Shown one piece after another: positions 37,801 through 47,915 of a DNA stretch of 64,000 bases (its first letter is position 1; each line of letters starts with the position of its first letter). The position numbers and the translations under genes are program-made. The DNA is from Opisthorchis felineus (taxonomy: Eukaryota > Platyhelminthes > Trematoda > Opisthorchiida > Opisthorchiidae). Location: contig SJOL01006493.1 in assembly GCA_004794785.1 (NCBI GenBank), forward strand, positions 665,112 to 729,111, written 5' to 3'. Under the pieces are notes generated by a model. That model was not told the DNA's origin. It made no database searches and worked only from the letters and a program-made list of their open reading frames with translations.

Positions 37801-40800
37801 TCACAGACTAGCTATCAATACTGACATTATCAAAGTCAGCGAATTAATTTTTACATAACGACTATCTGTATTTTTTCCACAACTAATATGCAAGAAGAAT
37901 GTAGGTAGCTCAGACAGCGTAGGTGGTCGTTGGTTTGTTCCCTCGGCACTCACTGAGCGTAATTGGGACCAAATCGAGAAGCCTTGGCAACTGTGTTCAC
38001 CATGAACAGGTTTCACAAAAAGCTCCATGGGTTTGAGTTCACTCTAATTACCAACCACAAACCTCTCGTCAGTGTTTTCCGATGAAGGGGATGAATGGCA
38101 GCTTACACAGCTCATTGCTTGTAACGCTGGGCAACCATGCCTTTCGGAAACGATTACTCCATCAAATGATCACATAGGTCACGCCTACGTGCTACCAAAT
38201 CTGATAGATCCCCAGCACTGCTAACTGTCGCGATTCGGGCACTTCTGATCACTTTTGCCGTGGTACATGAGGCATCAGAAGGTTCCCACCGGACACACTG
38301 GAAGCCGATTTGTCCCGACAATCAAAGTCATCCGCCGTATCAATTTCGACATTCACTTTTTGAGTTTGATTGATATATACCTTCTTCCGGAAGTGTACTT
38401 GTGACTTCAGGACTACGAAACGCATTCCTTAGAAACATTCATTTCAGATATGCCATAAGTAACTACCTGAAGTCCCGGCTCGCAGCTACGCTTACTGATC
38501 TTTTACGGATAAACAGCTGGGGGACTCGCACACATGTATCCCTAGTGCTAATTGTCGTCAAAGTCCTGTTGGAAAACAGAATTGTGCCCTAGGCCTGTGC
38601 GATGAGCCCCTTGGTGACGAATTTACGGGTCCGATCAACGGGTAACATTTCTTACTTCTAGTAGATGCATACAACATACATAAACGACGGGAAGTAGTTC
38701 CCATGGAGCGCATTACTTCTCGCGCCACAGTTCTATGACTATAAAAAATTTGTTCTGGAGTTCAGCACATCTAAATCTTCAGCAACAGCAATGCGTTTAC
38801 ACCTGTAGAATTCTCCACCTTCCATCGGCAAGGCAGTACCCAAAATATCCGGACGCCACCATTCCATCCACAACCCAATGGCCAGGCGCAACAACTTGTG
38901 GACACTGTTGAAACTCAGAGGGAAGGGGATCGGTCCGTCGACGACTCTCAAGGTCGCCTAACCACTGGTGTGCTTAAACTACAACGGCCGGTTCACCTGC
39001 AAGCATGCAGCTTTAGTTTGACTCTAAGGACTCTTACCGCGACACTTTGCACACTGCAGACGTGAAGCGCATACAGTGTCCAGAAGCAAACTTATTTAGG
39101 TTACTGAAATAGACAGACTGAGAACAGCGATAGAGTCACCGCACTGTGTCTGTGGGTAAACGTCCAGGGAAGAATTCGATTTCTGAGTTTTGATTAATTT
39201 AGGGGAAAGCTTGCCGCAGACCCGTGTGCGCGTCCCTGAGAGTAGGCATACAAAACCTTTGTGGGAGATGAGAATTTGATTGCCAGTCACTGCAATGGTT
39301 TCCGGCGATCAGTAAGGGCCTTATACCAAAAACCTGACCACTATTGGTTGCTGGAAGGAAGGGTATAGTTCAAGCACTTTTCTCAGGGTGAAGAGATGAT
39401 CGATACAAGCTCGGCCTGGGCAAAACTCAGTGTGGCTCTCAGATGTGATACTTATGATGAGTGGGAAACCGACACGAGATAATGCAACTTGTAAAGGGGT
39501 ATCCCAATAATTTTCACAGGATACCACGGGGCCCGTTGTGGAAACCGGAAACATCAACGAAACGCTTTGTCCTACTTTGGTTCCAGGTGTTTTGCGGAGG
39601 TATTCATCATCTTGCTTACCATCTGGATCAGATGATTCGCTGAGATGGATCAACGAAATTCCGCAAATCTCTGTTCTAATTGCCAAAATTCATATTGTTC
39701 TTCCAGAGAAAGAGATAACCGGGGCCAGCAGAATTCCTTTTCAAAGTGTTCACTCACCCGGTTAAGACGGTTTTTCTGTGAATGAATCGCCACTTCATTC
39801 TTTTTATGAACAGTTTCGCTAAAATCCATCTTCCAGCCGCTTGATCAGATTGGTTGAAACAGAATGCAGCTGCTTCCGTTGTGAGTTTACCTCATCCATC
39901 TGCGCCCCATCATTCCTTAAGTTATTGGCTGTTCAGAGTCTGGGGTATCCACGCTGACCAATATAGTCGTTTCTGACACTGCTGATCGTGACGAAACCCT
40001 GTTTCTATCGGAATGTGCAGCTGAATTCGAACAGACGGTTTCAAAAGCTGTGAATACAGTATTCCACATTTCCCTACTCGTCACCAAACCCTAAATGCCA
40101 TTAGCATACCACCCTCTTTCTGAAAGTTATCAGCTAACTCAAATGGAGAGGTGAGAGAAAGAGGTGATCAGTCGAATGACCCTGTGTCAAGCGGCGTGAT
40201 TTAGGAGAAAAGGACGGTACACATGTCCGCAGAATGGGTAAAGTTGTGCGATCCCAAAGGAGCGAATTCCTTGGAATGAAACCTTTCACGCGTAACTGGA
40301 TGCAACACAGTTCAAATCGGTCTTTGAATGATTTGCGGGTGCCAGTTTACAGGTAATATGGTGTGGACACTGTTGAATGCTTGTGCTAGCTAGAAACAAA
40401 TTATTTCCTATAGAGGAGAACGTTGGTAGCTCAGGTAGCATAGATGGTCGTTGGTTTGTTCGCTGAGCTGGGCAATTGCAAACAAATGATGTTCAACGCA
40501 CAACGGAAGGAATAGCTCTTCATTATCCGTGCGGGAGCTTCAACCTCGAATTGGCCAAAGGATGGAATTCTTCGAGATTTGGTCGGCCAATCTGGACCAT
40601 CATATCACCTGCTAGAATCACAATATATTTTTATTAACAGAAGCAACAGTGAGAAATCTCCACGGAAAGCAGGCTACTCAGCTTCAGGCTATGGTCGGTC
40701 AGAGCGTATGCTGATACAACAAATCAACGCCGTTTGTGGCTCTGAAGTGCATTCATCCTAATTCAGCCGATTAACCGGAAGGTGCAAAGACAACTGTTCA

Positions 40801-43800
40801 TTGCAATATGGATCACTAAGGAGGTTCCAGTCATCAGGATGAGTGAAATCCCCACGCCACAACTAGCATGAGCCGTTGAACCAGAAAAAACCAGATAGTT
40901 CAGTTCAGTTTGGCAGCCGTGAATGGTGTGCGTATGCGCGCTGGTTCAGTTCATTCCAGCTTGTGGGAGTGTACATACAGGGGGTACAGATAAAACATTT
41001 TTAGACAATAAAAAAAGAACAGCGGGTTAATGATCAAGAACAAAAGAATAGATACAACACCGCCACTCGTTTTGTGGCATCGCCACACTGGTGAGCACCA
41101 GTGAAAGTCATTATCCCAACCTCGCAGATTACCCAACAGAAGTATCTTTCCGGGACCAAAGGCCTAACCTAGCTGACCTGACCCAAGGACGAAGAAAGTA
41201 AGGTAAACATGACTGGCACTGCTAAGCAAAGTACCTGTGACTGGAGTCGCATTACGTTCACGGTAATGTTTGTCTTTCAACCACACTTAGAAATGTGCAG
41301 GCTGTTACGGTCAATCGTTCGACGACCGTAACGTGCGGCTTTTGGAACCGACCCTTCGTCATCTCCATAACCATGGAAAAACTAATTTCTTATAGGCATC
41401 TACAGAGAACAGTAAGACTGCACCCGTAGGCAACTTCGCAAGGTGATAGCTCGGCGAACAGGAGAACTACTAAGAAATCCATCCGGGCTACTAATACATT
41501 GTTAAGCTCCAGGTTGCTGTACTAGTTGCCGGATGTGGATACGTAGTTGACCGGAGGCTTCTTCAATTAGCGGATAAAATAACAAGCACCAAGCGTGAGG
41601 CGACAGCGCCAGCAAACTCACCTTTATTCGGATCAAATTCACCAAGACGGTCCAATAGTCGACATGCTTCCAGCGCGCACTGGGCGATGGCCTCTTTTCG
41701 TTTGCCTGCTACAATCGCCTCTGCTGTAATTGTTCCGCTCGACAAAGGCAGACTGTCAAAACAGACAGAATGGAAGTTGGCGCTCTTTAGTCTGGCGACT
41801 AAAGGGTTAAGTAAGCAGTGAAATAATGGTGAAACCGTTTAGAGACCTGAAGTGGATGTGTTTTAAGTTGCGCTTCCACTTTCGACCCACCTTACTCTAT
41901 TTTGGTGCACATGGATTTTCGCTGCTCAGCTAAAAGAGGTAGAATGTGACCCACAAACCAAAAAGCAATCGAATAAGGACCGACAAAACACATAGGGCGC
42001 TTGGACCTGAAGTGCCCGCTGTTCGCCTAAGGTTATCGTGAACGCTGAATTGTGAAGCAGCGGGAATGCAAATTAGCGATGTCAAGACCTGCAGATCAGT
42101 TGTAACACAAAGCGCAGTAGACATCTTACTCAATTTTGCAGTGTTGTTTTCCGAAGGAGGCTTCGACAAACTCGAACTCCGGGGCTGGGTCGATCCCCTC
42201 GCGCTCAAAGTAAGTCCTCAATGCGCGTTTTGGATCGTCTTGATAGAGATTTTCGTGACTCAGGCAGGCTGCTCCGTCGATATCACGAAGGAAGCTAGGC
42301 ACATCGGCAGCTGCATCTTCAGCTGGAATCAAACGGCAGTTGTGTTATTTATTGATAAGAAACCGGTTAGGAATCAGGCGCTGGCCTTTTTACATAAACT
42401 CTTATATGGAAAATGACACGCCAGAACGTCATAAACCTAGGTTACACACCTAGACTACCGAAGGAATCGGAAATGTATACTACAAGCAGGCGAGAAAGTG
42501 CATGATCAAAATACGTCAATAATATTGAAACAATGTGGATAATGAACCCACACTGTAGGTTGTTATTGATAAAAAGAATTCACGGGTGTGCTGGGCAGTT
42601 GGAGTTTCGATGCAGCTGGGACGAAGGGATGGCACTAATACAGTATGGTCAAGAAACAAGAACTCAACTTAACCCATCACTACTGTTTACTTTACCTCGT
42701 TCTCGTCCGGTAGACTGACAGAAAGTGTACGTCAACCAGGGGGAGCGATAGCTTGGTTACGAGAATCCAAGGGAACACTGGGACTAGCTGAATGGTGGCG
42801 TCGAACTAACAGTCAACTTTAGTGAAAAACAGGGAACGCTCGTCGAGATACAGCTTATGCAAGACATGTGTATGGGAGAAGGTAACCACAAAATTGCAAA
42901 CTTACCTGCGAGCCCCCAATCACATCCAAAGTCAACAGTGGCCTCCGGGGCACTATCCACTGTGCGTTCCTTCGCAACTACCTTCTTGGCAAAGTGAACC
43001 TGCTTCAGCTCTGTCCAAGACAGAGTGGATTCTCTCTCCGTATCATCTTCTGGCCCTTGGAGAACGTTCAATCGAGTACTGCCACCAAAGCGTACCACGT
43101 GTCCCACATGAATGCGTACAAACCGACCAGAGGGAAGACGGCGCTACGGAGCATGATAAAGAGTACAAAACACAAAGTGATTATTCATTGTAACGTCACG
43201 TTAATCGAATAAATATTGAGTTCATTCAAACCGGGAATAAAAAGATCGCACGGTGTGAACTAACTTTGTTGACGAAAGTACCATGAGTGCTCTCCAGATC
43301 CTGTATATACCAACCAGCAGCTTCCGGTTGTGCAAGAGATGTTTTGGCGATAGATGGCGGTGGGCGGCCATACTGAAGCACTGCGTGCAGACGACTGATT
43401 GACGGATGGGCAAGTGCAACACATTGTCCGTGAAGGCGGTTGTATGGGGCGTAAAATGGCTGCGGCTGCCGACCAAACAGGCAAAAACTAAGTTCTGTGG
43501 CATCGCCGGAGTCTCGGGCTCCACTGAGGGTGACTGTACATTCTGAAAGGGGGATTCCATTCTTGATCACTTCGAAACGGTAACCCAAGTCGATCGGACA
43601 CGGCATCGCCCAAACTGGAGGTTTGTATGTGTTGCCGGCAGGCTGCAGTTTGGGTTGAACGAAGACTTGTGTCTGGAAGTGCAACGTGATGATAACTAAA
43701 TATACACGTGACAATAATGCAATTAAAGGAAAGCAGTCCCATGGACAGATATGTGAGCAAGAAAAACCTCAGGTCCTTGCCCGAACTCCATCCCCATTCA

Positions 43801-45428
43801 CGTTCTATAATGCTCAAATGCACAGAAAGCAATAGTTTCCTAAGCTAGACATTTAAAAAGTAATTGTATTTAGCTACCAACGTTGTTTATGGACTCGAGT
43901 TGGAGCATGAAGGACTCTTTGGCACCCATTTCTCAGGTTGGTAACGTTTGAACTAGCAAATTTGTGTGATGTCCTGCACTTCTTGGTGTCTTGTCCTATA
44001 ATTAGTACTATAAGTACTATGATTAGCTCAGAAGGAAGAACAGTACACACGGCCTTCCATCTGAAAATTCATCAGTTGAGGAGCCAGTCAGCACGTGATG
44101 TCAATTCCATGATTGGACGACTAGTGGGGCTATATTGCGTGTAAGTGCGAGGTGATTACATTACTAATCAGCCACTCGTGACCGAACGGCTTGTTCTTCA
44201 GCTACCAGCGGAAAGCTTGCGAGTTCGATTCTCCCTGGGGATCTGTGAGATACACACTACTGATGACACCCAGTAGGGATGAAGCAGTTGTACAGTGCCC
44301 CTCAGCTTTTCGACATGGACTGGTCTCGCTCACAGGGCGAAACCACCATTCGTCTTGTCCTTGTTCAATTGCTATCAGTTAGCTGACTTCAATAGTAAAA
44401 GGTCATCTAAGCCATATTCTGTAGCTGATTAAAGTGGATTAGCTATGCAACATAAGAAAAAGATTCTAACAACGCGTGGAACCTACGATAATATTCCCAT
44501 TTAGCAGCCAGCCTGCTAGCAGGTGAGTACAAATCGTTGGATCCAACTGATAAGACGATTAGATGTCGGTATGAACGCGTTCGCGAATATTACCAGCATT
44601 CTCATGACAACGGACCAGGGAAACGGTCCACCACCGGATAAACACCAGGCGTTTCGATTGAGTCACAGCGACTCAAGTCACTACTGAAGACCAGTCAGGT
44701 GTCCTGGGTTACCTATATCAGATGCTATCGTCATCCTGCTGTACAAACAAGGTCCATGCACATAAATTGTATTTCGAAGTCCTTGGTTTACTCTGGACAA
44801 ACTCATGTGGGCTACGTGAACCTAACATGCCCCCAAAAAGCTTCTGCGCCATATTAATAATGCCTGTCCTTTCTAACATATGTTACCATAGCATATCTCG
44901 TCCTATTATTTCGCCCAATATTGGCAGTTAGCTGAGGAGACGCTAAAAACTAATCCGTTGGCTACCGTCTTTCAATGATACAGGTGATCTGGCCGGTTCA
45001 AAGACACCGAGTCGTTACTGGTTCCCCAGCAAGAAGACATTGAGATGGTCATGCATTGGAGACGACAGCTCTGTCAACATAGTGCCACTAGCTGCGTGAT
45101 CGGGGCATATTTGCAACCAATCATCACCGCTGTGGCTAGTTCCGAAGACGTGATCTGGGGAAACGGCCGCCACCATTGCGACATAGTGTATCGTTCCATC
45201 TCCGAATTCATTAGCCAGGAGCTTAGTTGCAATCAGCATTGCCCATTTAAACAAGCGTTAAGAATAAAGTACCTTATCTTCGCACAAACATTCCGAGGCC
45301 TCCTCTTTCCCGGTACCTTCAGAAACGGGAGACGATAGCTGGTTTTGCGCATTGAGCGTTTCACTCTCCTCATTCAGGGTTGCTTCGGTGTACGCGTTGT
45401 TCTCAATTGGAGTCGGGCTGGAGGACAT
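18157..45428 (-). CDS. SLC4A1AP: Kanadaptin (FHA-domain protein)
   Basis: Orthologue of kanadaptin, a mainly nuclear FHA-domain protein; its exact role is not settled. Exons (minus strand): 45428-45273, 43672-43265, 43143-42906, 42322-42130, 41752-41622, 37652-37405, 36899-36830, 36181-36110, 31361-31094, 30782-30719, 29160-28848, 25709-25659 (or from 25728) and 18206-18157, about 753 aa. The FHA domain shows CLFGR (residues 116-120), [10 protein letters not shown] (141-150), STHGTF (180-185) and [14 protein letters not shown]. The conserved middle carries [20 protein letters not shown] and [20 protein letters not shown], followed by a coiled coil ([20 protein letters not shown]). The tail has [11 protein letters not shown] and [13 protein letters not shown] before the TGA. 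Phases agree at all junctions except exon 11/12, where the acceptor is ambiguous or a small exon may be missing. Exons 1 and 10 rest on splice signals and phase, not strong similarity. Confidence 0.88.
18740..19370 (+). mobile_element. RTE-like RT scrap and 3' UTR in kanadaptin intron 12
   Basis: A very decayed RT segment near 18745-18800 (IWVFLDSK followed by a broken AFDSVDR) is followed at 19215-19370 by the 3' untranslated block GGAGGTGTAGGCACTTC and GTAAGGCAATGAAGCACC. The same block appears at 7.7-7.85 kb. It is antisense to kanadaptin. Confidence 0.5.
19371..20317. other. Intronic stretch, nothing recognised
   Basis: This part of kanadaptin intron 12 has no coding exon, tRNA box or transposon motif that I can name. 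It lies between two RTE-like pieces. Confidence 0.4.
20318..21890 (-). mobile_element. RTE/CR1-like non-LTR copy B (endonuclease, linker and RT start)
   Basis: Minus-strand partial copy of the same subfamily as 3.0-6.4 kb. The endonuclease-like part includes [20 protein letters not shown] (about 21680-21600), then a linker ([21 protein letters not shown], about 21175). The copy breaks off at the start of the RT, near VIPVFEKG (about 20320). It corresponds to about 3.09-4.79 kb of copy A but lacks the SINE. Several frameshifts make it dead. It lies sense with kanadaptin, in intron 12. Confidence 0.8.
21900..22720. repeat. Repeated module 5' of an RTE-like copy
   Basis: The block contains CCCCTGACTCAAAAGTC, CTCTGACTCAAACGTCTGG and CAATGACTCAGTAGCCTGAC at intervals of roughly 75 bp, then AAGGGAAGGCAGCATCGTTG. 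Very similar pieces in the same order recur at 62.44-63.2 kb, again just upstream of a minus-strand endonuclease fragment. It may be the element's 5' untranslated region, but this is inference. Confidence 0.6.
23060..24760 (+). mobile_element. RTE/CR1-like non-LTR copy C
   Basis: Plus-strand degenerate copy. It holds linker sequence from about 23100 and RT motifs ([18 protein letters not shown] near 23470; [10 protein letters not shown] near 23640). Later come [15 protein letters not shown] (about 23880) and a thumb with VMLQDL near 24080. The C-terminal [16 protein letters not shown] ends near 24600. There are frameshifts throughout. It is antisense to kanadaptin, in intron 12. Confidence 0.75.
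24761..25658. other. Intronic stretch with an AAT microsatellite
   Basis: No exon was recognised between the RTE-like copy and kanadaptin exon 12. A short (TAA)n tract lies at about 25271-25291. Several overlapping frames near 25.2-25.6 kb show no family resemblance. Confidence 0.4.
26633..26816 (-). mobile_element. tRNA-derived SINE in kanadaptin intron 11
   Basis: The minus strand reads GATGGCTCATTGGTTAAAGC, GACCGGAAGGTCC and the B box GGTTCGAACCC. The body TCCTGTCTAGGCTTGAGCAA and GGAAGGGTGTTACAGCTGAA follows. This is one of the better preserved copies and lies sense with the gene. Confidence 0.85.
27130..27260 (+). mobile_element. RTE-like C-terminal scrap
   Basis: The reading [20 protein letters not shown] is the conserved LGHVLRMP box of the RTE-like C-terminus. 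Nothing else of the element is clear on either side. Confidence 0.55.
31762..31802. repeat. (TA)n microsatellite, about 20 units
   Basis: An uninterrupted TA run of about 40 bp in kanadaptin intron 8, just upstream (in gene sense) of exon 9. Open frames reading Ile-Tyr repeats on both strands arise from it. Confidence 0.97.
32290..35060 (-). mobile_element. RTE/CR1-like non-LTR element, most complete copy
   Basis: Minus-strand element in kanadaptin intron 8. The endonuclease-like part (about 35000-34260) shows [15 protein letters not shown] and [15 protein letters not shown]. The linker follows ([12 protein letters not shown], 34260-33680). The RT has [27 protein letters not shown] and [11 protein letters not shown] (33606-33200). 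The C-terminal domain (33168-32569) shows [41 protein letters not shown] and [16 protein letters not shown]. The 3' untranslated block runs to about 32290. Only a few frameshifts separate these frames. One key position reads DFPGAFDS where relatives have D-x-K-x-AFDS. It belongs to the subfamily of the 6.6-7.9 kb fragment and lies sense with kanadaptin. Confidence 0.85.
37900..37955 (+). repeat. Fold-back family fragment (single arm)
   Basis: GTAGGTAGCTCAGACAGCG followed by GGTGGTCGTTGGTTTGTTC matches the same order at 40.42 kb and, inverted, at 5.88-5.92 kb. Only one arm is present, directly before a Ty3/gypsy fragment. Confidence 0.6.
38000..38960 (+). pseudogene. Ty3/gypsy RNase H and integrase fragment
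   Basis: Decayed pol in kanadaptin intron 5. RNase H end near 38020-38080 ([16 protein letters not shown]) is followed by integrase pieces: [20 protein letters not shown] near 38655-38710 and [19 protein letters not shown] near 38860-38910. The last retains the NGQA motif, but the catalytic Glu position reads Gln. Multiple stops and frameshifts. It is antisense to kanadaptin. Confidence 0.75.
39310..39770 (-). mobile_element. RTE-like RT fragment
   Basis: The minus strand reads [20 protein letters not shown] and then [20 protein letters not shown], the start of the reverse transcriptase of the RTE-like elements here. It stops just before the AFDS motif (near 39320). It lies in kanadaptin intron 5. 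Confidence 0.7.
40423..40480 (+). repeat. Fold-back family fragment (single arm)
   Basis: TTGGTAGCTCAGGTAGCATA, then GTCGTTGGTTTGTTCGCTG and AGCTGGGCAATTGCAAAC, the clearest single-arm copy of the family. It lies immediately before an endonuclease fragment of the RTE-like element. Confidence 0.7.
40490..40810 (-). mobile_element. RTE-like endonuclease fragment
   Basis: The plus strand matches the antisense of the endonuclease coding part at 21.38-21.62 kb (shared ATGCTGATACAACAAATCAA-type run and ATCATATCACCTGCTAGAAT). It therefore reads on the minus strand. It is short and heavily decayed. Confidence 0.6.
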
Positions 45429-46369
45429 TGAGGTGTAAAGTTAGGGCTGTAAAGTATCAAAAAGAACTAATGGTGAGTGTTCCTCCAATCGTCTGAAACA
45501 AAAGTAATCCAAGTAAAGCAGCTGTCTTGTAAAATGGAAATTTCCCGCGAGAAGACAAGCAACCAAAAGCTTCATATACATGCATCAATAGTTCCGGAAA
45601 AACAGCTGACAAACAGAAGATATGCTCCCTGATAAGTTAAACATTCCAACACCCAATTAGAGATTCTGTGAACTAGGAATAAACCCGAGCCCTCCATCAG
45701 CACCACCTTAACTTGCAAGTGAAATTTATGCTCATTTGTGGCCAGAACCCCTGTGGTTCAGAAATGAAGCCGTTGGCTTTGGATACGGACTTGAGTGCTC
45801 AGAACAGATAAAATGAGGCGTAGTAATCGAGCTAGACCGAGTTGATAATTAATAAAACCTCGCCATAGTGAATCCGGACTCAAAGACGGATAGTCCAAAT
45901 ACTTGCTCGTGCTCAAAAAAAAAGGAGCAGGAGTTGCCGAGGCACGAAACTACACAGAGAAATCGATCCACAAACACAACGACATCGACCCAGTCCGTCA
46001 GCTCCTACGAAAAAAAGAACTGCACAAATATTAAACTCTGAACCATGTGAGAAACTAGAGAACGTATCAATCAGAAAAGTGAAAGAATACCAAGAAACGG
46101 AACGTTATACAACCACGTGATTTAGTGAAACAAACCCAGACCACAAAGCGAGGAAACGAAACAACCACAGCGGAGGAACAAAACTGCTGAAACAGACAGG
46201 ACGTGAGACCACAACGAGACCCGGATTCCAGGTCGACTAATCAGGTCACGGGAGCGCCACCGCTCAACCACCCATTAGATACTGTTTAGAAACTATATGA
46301 AAAGCAGAAGAGGAGTAATTACCCACCCAACCCCGCACGGAAGATATCTCCCTGACAGCTGACGAAACA

Positions 46370-46430
46370 GTTGCAATCCAACTATCAGACTCGGCGAACA
46401 AACCAACAGTCAGATCAGATCTAAATGATG
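46370..46430 (-). repeat. Fold-back family fragment
   Basis: The minus strand reads ACTGTTGGTTTGTTCGCCGA, TCTGATAGTTGGATTGCAAC and TGTTTCGTCAG. This matches the order TTGTTCGCCGAGCTTGGCAA, TTGGCTTGCAAACGTTTCGT of the 11.3-kb hairpin, with divergence. Confidence 0.55.
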
Positions 46431-47603
46431 GTATTGATTAGTTGACCATTCATATGGTCCTGACAATAACACGTGAACAAAGGGTATATGCATCACCGGG
46501 CCGACAGAGTAAACCATACCTTGCATCAGACAACCCCCATGAAAACTGAACGAAAGTGCAATATCTTAATTTTGCCCCTAAATATGCTCTTTTAACTCAG
46601 CTCGTTTCGTCCTAAAGAAAACTTGCTAGCGAACACCGTGAGTTCCTGGAAATATTACTCTTCGCCCTCTTAGTGGACGTTTGGCGCTGGTCAATCATTG
46701 TCTTCTTCACATGCTCTTTAAACATCACAGACAGGCACCACTGCCCTCTAAGGACCGGGGTTCCAAACAAGCACACACTGAACTTCCACTTAGCTGTTGC
46801 GCTACCTCCCTGTTCTAGAAACAGGTAGTCAGTGTAGTTTCTGTTTACTTCGTTACCAAAGCCAATGGTATCAGGCACCATGCTGTCGGTCTATTCTTTT
46901 TTCAGAAATACTATGCCATCATCTGACTCTGCCGACCAATGAGAACGCTATATAGGACGCCATGCAAACTGGAATGTCCTGAGAAAATCAAGGTTCACCG
47001 GGACCAATGGCAACTCCGGTGTTCCTCTTGATCGAAACCGTTATGTCTACATTTAACGAACGTGCACTACTGAGAAGCCGCAAGGTTTGATTCCAACCCG
47101 GTCCGTGACTGACCGTGGCCGACTAATAATAAACTATCATTAATTAACGAGTGGAGAAAACTAACTGATAAATAAGAAGTGATATTAAGAATTAAGAATA
47201 ATCACCGAAATCCGAGAACCGGGTGTGGCCAGCCCCAAGGAGGCGGAACAACCATACCATCTTCTCCAGGATCAACGACCGGGGGAAGATTTACACGTCG
47301 AAAACTAACCCATTTCCTTACACGTTAATTCGAAGCCACCAATTTTTTTCAGGCGAGTACTACTGTGGGCTGTGTACCGTTCGAACGCTGGTGGGCCAAA
47401 ATCCTGAACAAACTCACAAAGGCAGACTGGGCCTCAACAAGTTAGCTGCTTCCTAGACCACTGAAGGGATGAAACCGGTAAACATCACCGACAGTAGCAA
47501 CACCGAACAACGCTGGCTGTTTAAGGAATTTATAGATCAAACACAGTGGCATTAGAGCCCCAACGACCGTGGATAGTCTTTGTCTACAACCAAGTGAATG
47601 GTT

Positions 47604-47915
47604 TTTGATCAGTTCGCCGACTTGATAGTTGGCCTGCAAACGTTTCCACACCATTCAAGGAGACACTACCGGTGCGCGATTGGGTAGGTAGTTTCTCACT
47701 TCCTATTTGCCTTTATACAGTATTTAAAGAGGATCATTCACTTCCAACGCGACTAGCTGGTTGATGTAAAAGATAGCTTGTAAAAACTATAAAAACGCAA
47801 GCAGGAAGAGAGGAACTGCCGGTCCAACTATGCATCGGCAGTGTCTCCTCGAATGGTGACGAAATATGTGCAGGCCAGTTGCCAAGGTTACCAGGTTACC
47901 AGCCACCTGACCAAT
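47604..47915. repeat. Diverged large hairpin of the fold-back family
   Basis: The left arm (about 47604-47690) carries GATCAGTTCGCCGACTTG, GCCTGCAAACGTTT and CATTCAAGGAGACACTACC. The right arm (about 47830-47915) carries the same order inverted: GTGTCTCCTCGAATGGTGAC, GCAGGCCAGTTGCCAAGG and CAGCCACCTGACC. About 140 bp separate the arms. It looks like an older copy of the 11.3-kb hairpin. Confidence 0.7.

Noticed and set aside
45015..45254. 79-codon minus-strand frame just beyond the kanadaptin exon 1 donor
   Set aside because: It reads into the first intron, has no recognised similarity and is not needed to connect exon 1 to exon 2.
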